Source: Holacanthus passer
Taxonomy: Eukaryota > Chordata > Actinopteri > Pomacanthidae
Assembly: GCA_025331565.1 (NCBI GenBank)
Contig: JAFREQ010000035.1
Span: 4,464,001 to 4,528,000 of the forward strand
DNA length: 64,000 bases
Direction of reading: 5' to 3'
The position numbers and the translations under genes are program-made. This document shows, one piece after another, positions 1 to 9,956 of this stretch. How positions within the stretch are numbered: position 1 is the stretch's first letter; the number at the start of each line of letters is the position of its first letter. Below the pieces are notes generated by a model. That model was not told the origin of the DNA. It saw only the letters and a program-made list of their open reading frames with translations, and made no database searches.

Positions 1-300
1 ATCATTATTATAATCATATGTTAATGCACTTTCAGTAGAGCATAATAGTAGATGTGGGTTTAATATTTCTTATAGGATTAATATACTAAACAAAGACATT
101 TCAATAGAAAAGACTAATGCACATCTGTCACATCTTTAAAAGCCACATGGGTGACATGAGGAGGGTTAAACACAAACGTGCATCACAGTTTATGATCACA
201 ATGAATTCAGGTGGTGTGAAGGTACAATAGCGTGTTTGTTTACATGTGTAAAATCGGTAAACAACACCGGACAGCCGTGTCAAAGCCTCTGCACGGATCA
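1..300. other. upstream intergenic DNA, no gene seen
   Basis: AT-rich sequence left of the surf4 promoter. Short open frames on both strands have no recognisable protein similarity. In mammals SURF4 shares a bidirectional promoter with SURF2; I see no SURF2-like coding sequence on the minus strand here. Confidence 0.5.
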
Positions 301-545
301 GTCTACGTGGCATGCAGCGGTTGCAGCTCCATGTGGGGGGGCTCTGTCTCCGCCGTCGAACCGCGGGGCATTGTGGGGCGGAGGCGGCCTTTTCTCTGCG
401 TACGGGCCGATCGAGGAAATCTTCAAGTAAATAACGTTAACAGGGGGGAGGAACAGTGCGAGGCAGCCGAGGAAGGAAAATCATCCCAAAACTGTGTCGC
501 CGTTAGCCTTAAATATTAGAAGGGAAGCCGTAATATTAGACGAAC
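301..545 (+). promoter_or_regulatory. surf4: surf4 CpG-rich promoter and 5'UTR
   Basis: This GC- and CpG-rich block directly precedes the surf4 start codon and contrasts with the AT-rich flanks. It holds a GC box (GGGGCGG at 375-381), which is the Sp1-type motif usual in TATA-less housekeeping promoters; no TATA box is evident. A palindromic TAACGTTA lies at 432-439 and the first GTTAGC hexamer of a larger cluster at 502-507. The transcription start cannot be placed from sequence alone, so the split between promoter and 5'UTR is unknown. Confidence 0.6.
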
Positions 546-3500
546 ATGGGGCAGGAGGATCTCATGAACACAGCCGAAGACGTGGCGGATCAGGTAACTT
601 CAATTTTTAGCACGACAGTTGTTAGCCGCTGTTAGCATGCTAGCTGCTAACTAGTTTATCTGAGAATGAAGTAACGTTAAGCTCCTCACTGTTTTCCTCC
701 ATCATCGTGTCGCTTTCATATACTGTCATTAATAAGTTCAGAGTAGCTAGCTGATGGTATTAGCACGATTTTGGTTGTACACGATAGCTAATTTCATCAT
801 GTTTGTTTTACAACTTATTTGCATGATAAATGGTTGAGGTGTCTGCTCCTGTCAGGTGGATCAAATAGCTTTATTAACTCACGCTGACATCTGTTTGGCA
901 AACTAGCAAATGCTAACAGGTATTATTTCAGATAGGTGCCTTATAATGTCAACTAGTTAGCTTGTCTGGTTTATTAACAGATATCAAAGGCGAGTCAGTG
1001 CCAGCCAGCATTGTGAAATCACTTAGCCTTCATGTTATTGGTTAACACTTATTTGTCATATTGTGTTTTTGCAACCTAATTGCAAGGCATTACTTGTGGT
1101 TAATGTTACAGATTATGTCTGAGTTGGAGAAGCACTTTTCCTAAAATGTACATGGCCTTGATAGAGTTGATCCACCAGTCAGCTCAAGCAAAAACTGGAT
1201 GTGAACTTTCACTTAATTACAAATGCAACAGCTGCCTTTCTGTGTTATTCCTGTCTTTTTGGAGGGATTCTCGCTGCACTGGTGTGGCACTGATCTAAGA
1301 GGTGAGCTGACATGTCAATATCAGATTTCAGCTCAGCCTGTGACCCATTTTTGCCATGTAGACCCAGAGAAAGATCCCCAGAGATTTGGGGTTTGTGTCC
1401 TGTCCTGTGCTTGGAAAAGTAGTCTTCATGTGTGCTGCAGTTTTGTGTTGATCGATTCATGGCCTTGTGTTTTTGCAGGACAGGCCAGATTTTAATGTCA
1501 GCTGTCTCCTTGGACCAACTACTGTCAGTTTGAACATCAAGTCCTGGAGTCAGTTCTGTGTGTGTTTATGGCAGCTCTGCTGACTGAACTCAACCCCCAC
1601 ATGCCACAACTGCACTACTTCCCTAATCAAATTACAGCTGATTGATTTATACTCTCCTGTCACGAATGCTGTTTATTGTTAAAAAAAAAAACACAAGGAA
1701 AAGGGAACCTGAAATGTCTTGAAATGCTTTGTGAGAACTCTGCTGAGCCCGTTTTTAAGGACACATCGCTCACAAATGGGTCTTGAGCTAACATGTTACT
1801 TACATGTTACTCTAAAAAATGGTCTATTTCTAGGCTGTTGCAGCAACCTTGGGCTTGTTTGGATTGGCTCCCAGTCCATCCATTCATGTCCCGCATAGCA
1901 GTCGTAGTGGGAGTTGGTGGATGCTGATAGGCTGCTGAGGTCTGACAGTGCTGATGTGGACTGCCGAGGAGGCGGAGAAGGGGGCAGGTCACTGCTCCTC
2001 CACTGTGTAACTGTAGTGTCTGAGGAGCTTTTCATGAATCCTGTTTGAGCGAATGAAGTTGGCTCGTTTCTTTCTCCTTTTTTGTTTAAACACTCCGTAT
2101 ACTTCAACTTCAGATAACACAACAGACTATTTGGGGTTGTAATAGAGAGGTACAGCCCATGTTATAGTCTTGAGACTTGTGGAAAACAACAGAACTTCCA
2201 TCATGCACGTTTTGCCTCGTTGCACCTTTGAAATCAATTGCAATTTATTCTGTCCTGTTCAGTTGCTTTTGTCTTTTTCTGATTGAATATTCAACATGAG
2301 TAATCTGTATAACCTCTTCTTTTATTTTTACAAATTTTATAGAGAAAAGCTTCTGTAGTTGTGCTATATACAGTATTGATGTTTAAATGGCAGCTATGCA
2401 AGAGTCTAGCTTACTAGTCTATAAATGGATAAAATATGAATAGAAAACTGAGCAAAAAGCAACCAAAACTCAACTAGATTTTGTACTTACTTCATTCATT
2501 GCATTTACTTACTAAAGAAAAGTAAAAACTACCATAGCTTAATTTACAGGCATGCAGTCTACAGTGGGATCTACACTATTTGGCAATAGGACTTCTTTCC
2601 TTCAAGCAAGTCTATCCAAGGCAGCAATTCTGCTTTAAATGACTACTGTTTCAACATTCACTTACCTTGACAATTGCATTCAAATTGCTAGTGGGTTAAT
2701 TCGTATCCATATAATTGAATAGGAATAGGGATAAATGTAAATAATAATTAGTAGCAGTCCTCATGACTTTCTGTCCTTCACTGTTTAGACTCTTAGATCT
2801 GCTGAGGTTTGAATATCACTCAGCTTTTAAAAGGGAGTCTTTAGGGAACTTTGGTTGAAATATGATATGATGTGTTACATCTTGATGACCTAGTAATGCT
2901 TTTCCACAGTTTTGCTGTTGTAAGCAAGTTCAGCAACACCTCAGAAACCGCATCCTTTGATTGTTCTCTTTCTGCACTTCAAGTCCTCCTTTTACTTGTC
3001 AATCATTTGTCCTCTTCTTTCCCTCTGTTGCCCAGTTCCTGCGGGTAACCAAACAGTACCTGCCCCACCTGGCACGTTTGTGTCTCATCAGCACCTTCCT
3101 GGAAGACGGCATCCGCATGTGGTTCCAGTGGAATGAGCAGAGAGACTACATCGAGGCTACCTGGAGCTGTGGCTACTTCCTGGCTACGTGCTTTGTGTTG
3201 CTTAACCTCATAGGACAGCTGGGTAAGTGAATGTTAGGCAGTGCCGGGTCAGGACATGAGATGAGGCAACTTAGGTTTTACCATTGTAGGAAGTTACTTT
3301 TTTTTTTTACTGTTACTGGGTGGTTTGTGACACAAGTTGTGGTAACAACAGGAAGATGAGTTAGTTAAATTGCTAAGCAAAGGATAGGGCTTTTTTAAAA
3401 TGCTAACATTATGAGATGATAATGACATCAGTACTGAATAATGAAATTAATTTGCATCAGTCTGGAAAAAAATGTTTAAATGTATAAAAAGTGCTCAATG

Positions 3501-5918
3501 TATTTCAGCCCTAATATGTCTACAGTTTGCAGAAAGCAAACTTCACTTCTGGGTCATGAATCATCTTGCTTATTAGAGAAGTCAGAGGAAACTGACAGGA
3601 CCTGTTGAAGGAAGCCAAGAGACATAAATCAATAAATTATTGCATTGGATGCATGACTGAGCTCCTTGAACTTTGTAGCAGATGGGCTGTAAGAGCAGGT
3701 CTGCACATTGCACACTGATGAAGGCATCACTCAAAATGTAGCAGAAGACAGAGGACGTGTCAAGTAGATGTCAGAGAACCAGAATATGGAGCCAAAATGA
3801 CCACACGCTGTAATGACCAAAGAATGGCATGACAGTTGGAAAATTTGTCCCCGGAGTGATTATAGTTTCTGCTGAGTCATACTGAAGTGAACAGTCAGAG
3901 TTTAACACAAACAATATGAATCTACCACATGATTTGCCTAACAAAGTCAACAGAAATAATGGTAATAATAATTATGATTAATTCCCATAACACAGCCAAT
4001 TATAGCTCATGGTAGCATTCATCATTGTAAAGAGGAAAATGGAAATGACTAACTTTTCTTTAATGTCTTTGTCTTGTGTGTGTCCTCACAGGTGGTTGTG
4101 TCCTCATCCTCAGTAGAAATTTTGTACAGTATGCCTGCTTTGGACTATTTGGCATCATAGCTCTACAGGTGAGAGCAATTACATTGTAATTACATTCTTA
4201 CTGTACACGAGCAATATGTCTGTATCTGATCTGGAATGTCTTTTTTTCCCACCAGACTGTTGCATACAGCATTTTATGGGACCTTAAATTTTTGATGAGG
4301 TAAGTGTCACTGTAGTTGCACTGTAGTTTTAATGAGTTCTTAAAAGAAACAAATTCACAACACAGTTTATTGGAATATTTGTATCCACTTATCAACTTCC
4401 ACGCCTAATTGGCCAATTCATTGTTTCTGCCTGATTCAAATATACGTACAAATATGTGGCAGAAAAGGTGTGCGGTATGCAGTTTTGAATTTCACTGTTT
4501 ATTATTATAGATTAGAACCAGCTTAATCAGTTGGACAGCACGTAGTGCTTTTGCTGCAGTGATGGAAACTTTGATTTGCTTGTCGTGGTCACAGATGAGA
4601 AAACATCACAGTTGTCAAGCAAACAGTAGCAATAACTGTAATCACTGTGGACAAGACCTGTGATTTGTTTAAACAGCGAGAGGCCACATGAGTCACCGGC
4701 CATCAGAGAAATTTGTTAAATACAGTGAGACATTTGAGGTGGTTGTTAGTATAAAGTCAGGGTGAACTGTATCGCTGAAAGTAATAATAATTGAGTTGAT
4801 TGACAGGAAGATAAAGGATGCAGGATTTTGGGGGGCATTTTTGCCTTTATTTGATAGTGACCGATGAAGAAGCAGAGAGGAAATAGGAAGAGAGAGGGAT
4901 GTGACATTAAACAGTGGTTGCTGGCTGCAATCAAAGCCAGGTGCTCCAAGGATGCCAATAATTTTATTTTTAATTTAGAATACCAGATCTAAAATTCCGA
5001 ACACAAAATCCGCAGTGTTTGTTTGGCATCTGTCATTTTATGCCATTCAATAGACTAAATGAGTAAGTGGTTTATGGAATAATATATTGAAAAGAACACA
5101 TATGTAGTTGCAACAGCCTCATTTCAATCAGCAATGAGATCACGATCAGCTGATTTGGCAGTTGAGATGTGCCTCACAAGCTCGATTGTACTGTATGCCC
5201 ACTGTATTCCAGACATTACTGTGCAGGACTGGCTGCAGGTCTCACAGGCACCGTCCAAAAATAACCCTCCTCTCTCCTCTCCCAGAAACCTCGCCCTCGG
5301 AGGTGGTCTGCTTCTGCTGCTGGCCGAGTCACGTTCGGAAGGAAAGAGCATGTTTGCTGGAGTCCCCTCCATGGGAGAGAGTTCGCCAAAGCAGTACATG
5401 CAGCTGGGTGGTCGAGTACTGCTAGTGCTCATGTTCATGACTCTGCTGCACTTTGACTCCAGCTTCTTCTCTGTGAGTACTGATTACAGCAACCCACCGT
5501 TTAACACAAATGGATATTACCTAAAATCATATCTCAATCATTGCCTCAGAAGGCAGACCTAAAACTTGCGTGTCAGTCTGTGAGGTGATGATCACATATT
5601 GTAAAGAGCAAATCTCCACCTACCTACTTTAACTTGTCTGTTATTCCACAGATCCTGCAGAACATGGTTGGGACTGCCCTCATCATCCTGGTGGCCATCG
5701 GCTTCAAAACCAAGCTAGCGGCGTTGACCCTCGTCGTGTGGCTCCTGGCCATCAACGTCTACTTCAACGCTTTCTGGACCATCCCCGCCTACAAGCCCAT
5801 GCACGACTTCCTCAAGTACGACTTCTTCCAGACCACCTCGGTCATCGGCGGTCTGCTGTTGGTGGTGGCACTTGGACCTGGTGGAGTGTCCATGGATGAG
5901 AAGAAGAAAGAGTGGTAG
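546..5918 (+). CDS. surf4: SURF4 ER cargo receptor, complete, 6 coding exons
   Basis: Coding exons: 546-593, 3036-3222, 4092-4168, 4256-4299, 5286-5472 and 5652-5918 (TAG at 5916-5918). They join in frame to 269 codons, the same length as human SURF4. The product is a polytopic membrane protein of the Erv29/SURF4 family, which collects soluble secretory cargo in the ER lumen for COPII export. The N-terminus reads MGQEDLMNTAEDVADQ; hydrophobic stretches recur through every larger exon, for example around YACFGLFGIIALQ and LALGGGLLLLLAE. The tail ends EKKKEW, with lysines at -3, -4 and -5, a dilysine-type COPI retrieval signal that returns the receptor to the ER. All introns are GT-AG; donors include gtaact, gtaagt, gtgaga and gtgagt. 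The ATG at 546 is chosen because it matches the family start and sits just after the CpG-rich promoter. Codon usage in the last exon is strongly G/C-ending. Identification rests on recognised similarity along the whole protein and is near certain. Confidence 0.98.
594..3035 (+). other. surf4 intron 1 (2.4 kb)
   Basis: The proximal 400 bases are rich in GTTAGC/GCTAAC hexamers (621, 631, 646, 912, 956) and TAACGTTA (672-679). The remainder is AT-rich. Open frames inside it have no recognised similarity, and I see no RNA gene. Confidence 0.6.
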
Positions 5919-6304
5919 GCAGAGGGGGGGGGTAAGATAAGAGGATTGCACAGCACCACTGACTTCCCCCACAGACCGGGACACAAAGACCCTCCCTCTC
6001 CTCCAGGTCCCCCTGCCAGGGTACACCATTTTTTTGTAGTTTATTTTTTATTTGGCCAAATTGACAGACACCACCTCACACATCTATGGACTTTAGTTGA
6101 ACATCTATAATGCAGATTTTCTTCTAAATCCTTCTTGTATGTCCTTTTTCCATGACAACAAGGATAAAAAAACGCCAGTGTATTTCGATCATAGCTAGGA
6201 AGAAAAGATTTCTTTATTCTCTGTGTAGGAGGAATGAAAAGAATTTATTGTGTTTTATGGGTGTTATGCCATAAGTTATAATAGATTAATGTTCATGTTT
6301 ACTG

Positions 6305-6310
6305 AATAAA
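6305..6310 (+). other. proximal poly(A) signal of surf4
   Basis: Canonical AATAAA about 390 bases after the stop codon. Confidence 0.55.
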
Positions 6311-6958
6311 ACCGGCAAATTAGATTGAGCGCAGCAGTTTGGGTTCCCCCCATTGGATGCCGATCTTTTTCTGCCAATCGGATCTCGGCTTGTCTGAGAC
6401 TTACTCATCATATCATCCTTCAGACCTTGGGCACTGATTTGACATCAACTTGTCTTGACTCTTCAGGTTTCATCTCCCCTCTGTTTTTTTTCGCTGACAC
6501 TGTAGCCTTTCAGTACCTCTGTACACCTTCAATCTCAACTGACTCTTGTTCATGGGCAGTCGAATCCGGGGAGGGGACGTGTACATTATATACAAAGTGG
6601 CAGATTGCAGTCGTGCTTGATTGAAAATTTCAACACAATTGTTAGTTCCAGGACTTGTTTTTGGGCACTTTGTACTGTACGTCTTTGGCAAATGCCTAAC
6701 TAGTGAACTGTATATGATGGGGGATAATAGTGGGGGAGGCTCAACGTTTGTGAAATACCATATTCTGCGATCTAGAAAAGCAAAGAGGACTAAGCAGAGT
6801 CAGTAGCCACCTGGACTTTGTCTTTGCTCAGTGTTTTTTGCCCAGTGTAAAACTTAAAAAAAATATTCAGTGTATTGATTTTCAGAAGTTTATATTGTAT
6901 TTTTGATCATTTGTTTTTCTTTTTCTTTTTTTTTGATCTTGGAAGTTCGTGGCGAAGA

Positions 6959-6964
6959 AATAAA
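6959..6964 (+). other. distal poly(A) signal of surf4
   Basis: Canonical AATAAA about 1.04 kb after the stop codon. Confidence 0.55.
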
Positions 6965-7984
6965 ATTTCAAAAATATAAAGTCACTGTCTCAGTCAAGGT
7001 TTTTAGCTCTTATGAGGTCCCCACAGATTGAAGGACGTTGGTGGATAATCAAATAACTGCTGTACCAATGAAGCAAGCAACAGAGTATGAACTTGCAGTA
7101 CAGTAAAGGAGGACCTGTTGGACATCTCCCCAGAAAATGGTAATGAAAGGTTGAAAAAAACTGTGTTTTGCCATATTGAATGAAACCTACATAAGAATGA
7201 AAGTAAACACGACCTAAGTTACACACAGGTGTTGAAATCAGCCTGCACTGAGAGCAGTTTGTTGTAAGGTGAAAGACTGACCTCTAATGGACTGTGGTGG
7301 TAAAGATTTACTGCATTGGACCATTCATTCATCTTTTTCAGCCGCATTGATAAAATACAATATGAGTATGATAACTACATAACACCTGAAGATGAATGTT
7401 GCTGTCATGTTGCAGTGGGCATGTAAAAACGAAAAATTGTTTTGTGTGTGTTGCTTCATACCTGCTGGGAAAATTTCTGACAAACAGAACTATTTAACCA
7501 CAGAACTTTATAAAAGATACCATTAACTTTACTTAACTTACTAAACTGAACCGACTCTCAAGAGGTGGTTTGGGGCTTTTTTTTAGCATATACATTCTAT
7601 AGGTAACATATTTGGCAACTCAAACTCTGCAAGCCATAACAGAGATTTATTAATATAAGTCATTGTTTACTGCTTATATGCCATTTAGTAATATCAATCT
7701 TTTTATTGTGATACCAATATGACATAAATAGACTTATCTATTATCAAAAAGGAAAAGGTGTTGAGCAGAAATATTTGTCCTGTCAGTTTCTGTGACTTTG
7801 ACAGAAAGACTAACAAACAGATGGCAGATGATGTGTTAGTGATCTACATACAGATCTGTACACTACTGGCCACCAGTTTCTGCTGTCACAGCCATCAAAA
7901 TGTGTGACTCTATGTGTCACTATTTTGGATAACTGCTATCAAAAAACAGTATATTGTAGTAGTATTATAGTAGAAACTATTGGC

Positions 7985-8345
7985 ACTAATGCAGTCCCAA
8001 TATGTGTGCAAGCCATTAAAAATATTTGGCGCATCATGAAAAATATGACAAAGGAGACTGTCCACTGTTGAGCAGCTGAACTCCTATATCAGGCAAGAAT
8101 GGGACAACATTTCACCCCCTGCCCCTGTCCCAACTTTTTTGAAACATGTTGCTGGCATCAAATTTGAAATGAGCATATATTTTTCATAAAACAATAAAAG
8201 TTTTCACTTTCAAAATTTGATATGTTGTCTTTGCACTATTTCCAATTAAATATAAGGTTTAAATGATTTGCAAACCATCAAATTCTGTTTTTATTGACAT
8301 TTCAGAGAGCATCCCAACTTTTTTGGAATTGGGCTTGTACTGGTT
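7985..8345 (+). mobile_element. 3' end of a decayed DNA transposon with transposase remnant
   Basis: From about 8010 the + strand reads, with one frameshift near 8067, like a DDE transposase C-terminus: NIWRIMKNMTKETV, then TVEQLNSYIRQEWDNI and PTFLKHVAGIKFEMS. The pattern of an NxWR-xxK start followed by QEW is the usual end of Tc1/mariner-type transposases. The non-coding end that follows, with CCCAACTTTTTTGGAATTGG near 8312-8331, is a tail I know as widespread in fish genomes. The 5' half and first terminal repeat are not present here. Superfamily assignment is tentative. Confidence 0.6.
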
Positions 8346-8375
8346 GATTTTTATTTTGTATTCACAATCTGAATC

Positions 8376-8885
8376 TGCAAAGTAACAAGTAACTACAGTT
8401 ATCATTTAAATTTAATTGAGTAAAAAATACAATAACAATGGAAAGTTAAATCAGCACCAAAATGAAGTTTATTCAAGCATATGTACATTTTCTTGCCTTT
8501 ATTATGGAAAAAGAATAAGTAAGGGGAATTATACAGAACTTAAGACCAGTTTCCAATAGTGGTTACATGCTATATGTACCTGATCCACAAGGATATCTCA
8601 GCCAGTTTTTCCAAAGACAAAACTCTCAATTATAATGGAGTAGAAGTATAAACTATCAGAAAATAGAAATACTCAAGTACAAGTGCCTCAAAATTGCACT
8701 TATAGTACTTGAGTAAATGTACTTAGTTACATTCTGTATATAAGTTACAGGAACCAATTTCAGCAGAATAAATACTTGGGATACTTCAAATTAATTCTGC
8801 TGATAATACTTACGTACTTTTACTTTTGAATGCAGGATTCTATTAAGCAAAGAATCTGAATATTTTAATTGTAAAATTCAACATA
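8376..8885 (+). repeat. fish interspersed repeat of the TACTCAAGTA type, interrupted
   Basis: A left piece at about 8376-8433 (AAGTAACAAGTAACTACAG and on) and a right piece from about 8633 (GGAGTAGAAGTATAAAC, then AAATACTCAAGTAC and GAGTAAATGTACTTAGTTAC) match, in order, a non-autonomous DNA element common in fish. About 200 unrelated bases separate them, suggesting a later insertion. A further piece with ACTTACGTACTTTTACTTTTG follows at about 8810-8830. Recognition is from memory of the consensus, not from a search. Confidence 0.5.
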
Positions 8886-8984
8886 TTCTGGTTTTAGTTT
8901 CAAGCTCCAAACACGTTAAATCCTATTAAATCCACCTTCCATAATGCAACTGAAGAGCATCTTTCGTCATTGATCAAGATTTAA

Positions 8985-8993
8985 TGATGCAAG
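8985..8993 (+). promoter_or_regulatory. candidate C/EBP-ATF response element 1
   Basis: TGATGCAAG fits the C/EBP-ATF composite consensus TGATGxAAx bound by ATF4 heterodimers. It lies 26 bases upstream of a second, better copy. Confidence 0.4.
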
Positions 8994-9010
8994 CAGGTTG
9001 CTCAGATCGA

Positions 9011-9019
9011 TGATGCAAT
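9011..9019 (+). promoter_or_regulatory. candidate C/EBP-ATF response element 2
   Basis: TGATGCAAT is the exact reverse complement of the amino-acid response element core ATTGCATCA known from CHOP. It is 11 bases upstream of the CCAAT box. Confidence 0.45.
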
Positions 9020-9495
9020 GCGAGTGTGAACCAATCAGATTTCAGGAGCGGCGAGTCAAGTAGCCGCCGCGGCCGTGTCCCTTTTTCATTTCTCCTCGAC
9101 CAACAAACAGCAACAACGTCTCCAGAAAACGTTTATTTACCTCATTTAAAACCCGCTTTATCGTGAGTACGACCCACTTTAACGTCGTTATACTTCAATA
9201 TAAGGTTTTATTGTCAGTCACAGCCGCCGTCGTGATGCTATTTTGAGTAGCGGTTTGTCGTCGGTGTTTTTTAACTGACATGAATGCTACAAAAGTTAAG
9301 CTAGTTGTACCAGAAACAGACATTAATGTGCATAAGTCCAACTAAATATTATCCATCTTGTTTCCACGAGAAAAAGAACGTACAGGACAGGCACAAACAT
9401 GAAGTTAAAACTGTCAATGATCGGTGACGTTTGGAAATAAATCTGTTCATAGTTTAATGTGTCTTCGTTCATTCATTGAGCTGGAGTTACATCCA

Positions 9496-9722
9496 GTAAT
9501 CGTAATAAGTGATTATCTGCTACATTGATTAAACTGTCTTCCAGTCGTCGAATCACTTATTCTCTAAAATGTTAAATAGTGAAAAATGTCAATCACTAGT
9601 TCCCAGAGCCCAAGGTGACGTCGTCAAAGTGCTTGTTTTGTCAGTCTGCAGCAAATGTAAAAATTAATTTAAAAAATTAGATTTCATTTTTCTCTTGATC
9701 AACTGACCTATTAATTATCTTC
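9496..9722 (+). repeat. degenerate copy of fish GCTGCAACTAACG-type MITE
   Basis: The stretch with AAAAATGTCAATCACTAG, CCCAGAGCCCAAGGTGACGT and GTGCTTGTTTTGTC matches the internal order of a TIR-bearing repeat found several times in this window (14866, 32128, 45600, 53816, 54078, 63467). Termini are eroded. It lies between the inferred non-coding exon and the first coding exon of ass1. Confidence 0.55.
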
Positions 9723-9956
9723 TGCCTCAGGTCCTGTCCCAGAGCTGTGCTTCTTTTAAGATGAATAAAACTGTTATTTTAAAACCAAGGACCCATATCA
9801 GACTTTGCCACATATGTTGTTATTTAACTGTCCAATACACTTGGGTGATATATTAACATTTCCTCCCCACCTGTGACTGATCTTATTGTTTCCTGCTGTA
9901 TCTTCTCTGCTGCCATTCCATAGATTCTCTGCCTGTTGGACTGAACAACCCTTATC

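Larger units (their letters stand above)
5919..6984 (+). other. surf4: surf4 3'UTR
   Basis: Non-coding sequence after the surf4 stop codon with two polyadenylation hexamers, AATAAA at 6305-6310 and AATAAA at 6959-6964. The second is preceded by a T-rich stretch and followed by ordinary AT-rich DNA. Use of both would give 3'UTRs of roughly 0.4 and 1.06 kb. Which is used is not visible from sequence; the long form fits the long 3'UTR of mammalian SURF4. Confidence 0.6.
6985..8940. other. surf4-ass1 intergenic region
   Basis: No gene is supported. The left part (6985-7980) is AT-rich DNA in which I recognise nothing. The right part consists largely of decayed transposon sequence, listed separately (7985-8345 and 8376-8885). 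Confidence 0.55.
8941..9162 (+). promoter_or_regulatory. ass1: ass1 promoter and probable non-coding exon 1
   Basis: A CCAAT box (ACCAATCAG at 9030-9038) is followed by a GC-rich stretch (GCCGCCGCGGCCG near 9063-9075), and then by a probable non-coding exon ending at 9162 before a good donor (gtgagt at 9163). The first coding exon lies about 760 bases downstream, in line with ASS1 genes whose 5'UTR is split. Two TGATGCAA elements (see separate entries) lie just upstream of or beside the CCAAT box. The exact transcription start is not determined. Confidence 0.55.

Noticed and set aside
1..545. SURF2 on the minus strand sharing the surf4 promoter
   Set aside because: No SURF2-like coding sequence is visible in the 545 bases available; it could lie outside the window but nothing here supports it.
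5473..5651. C/D-box snoRNA in surf4 intron 5 (GTGATGAT near 5587)
   Set aside because: No D box or terminal stem at the expected spacing.
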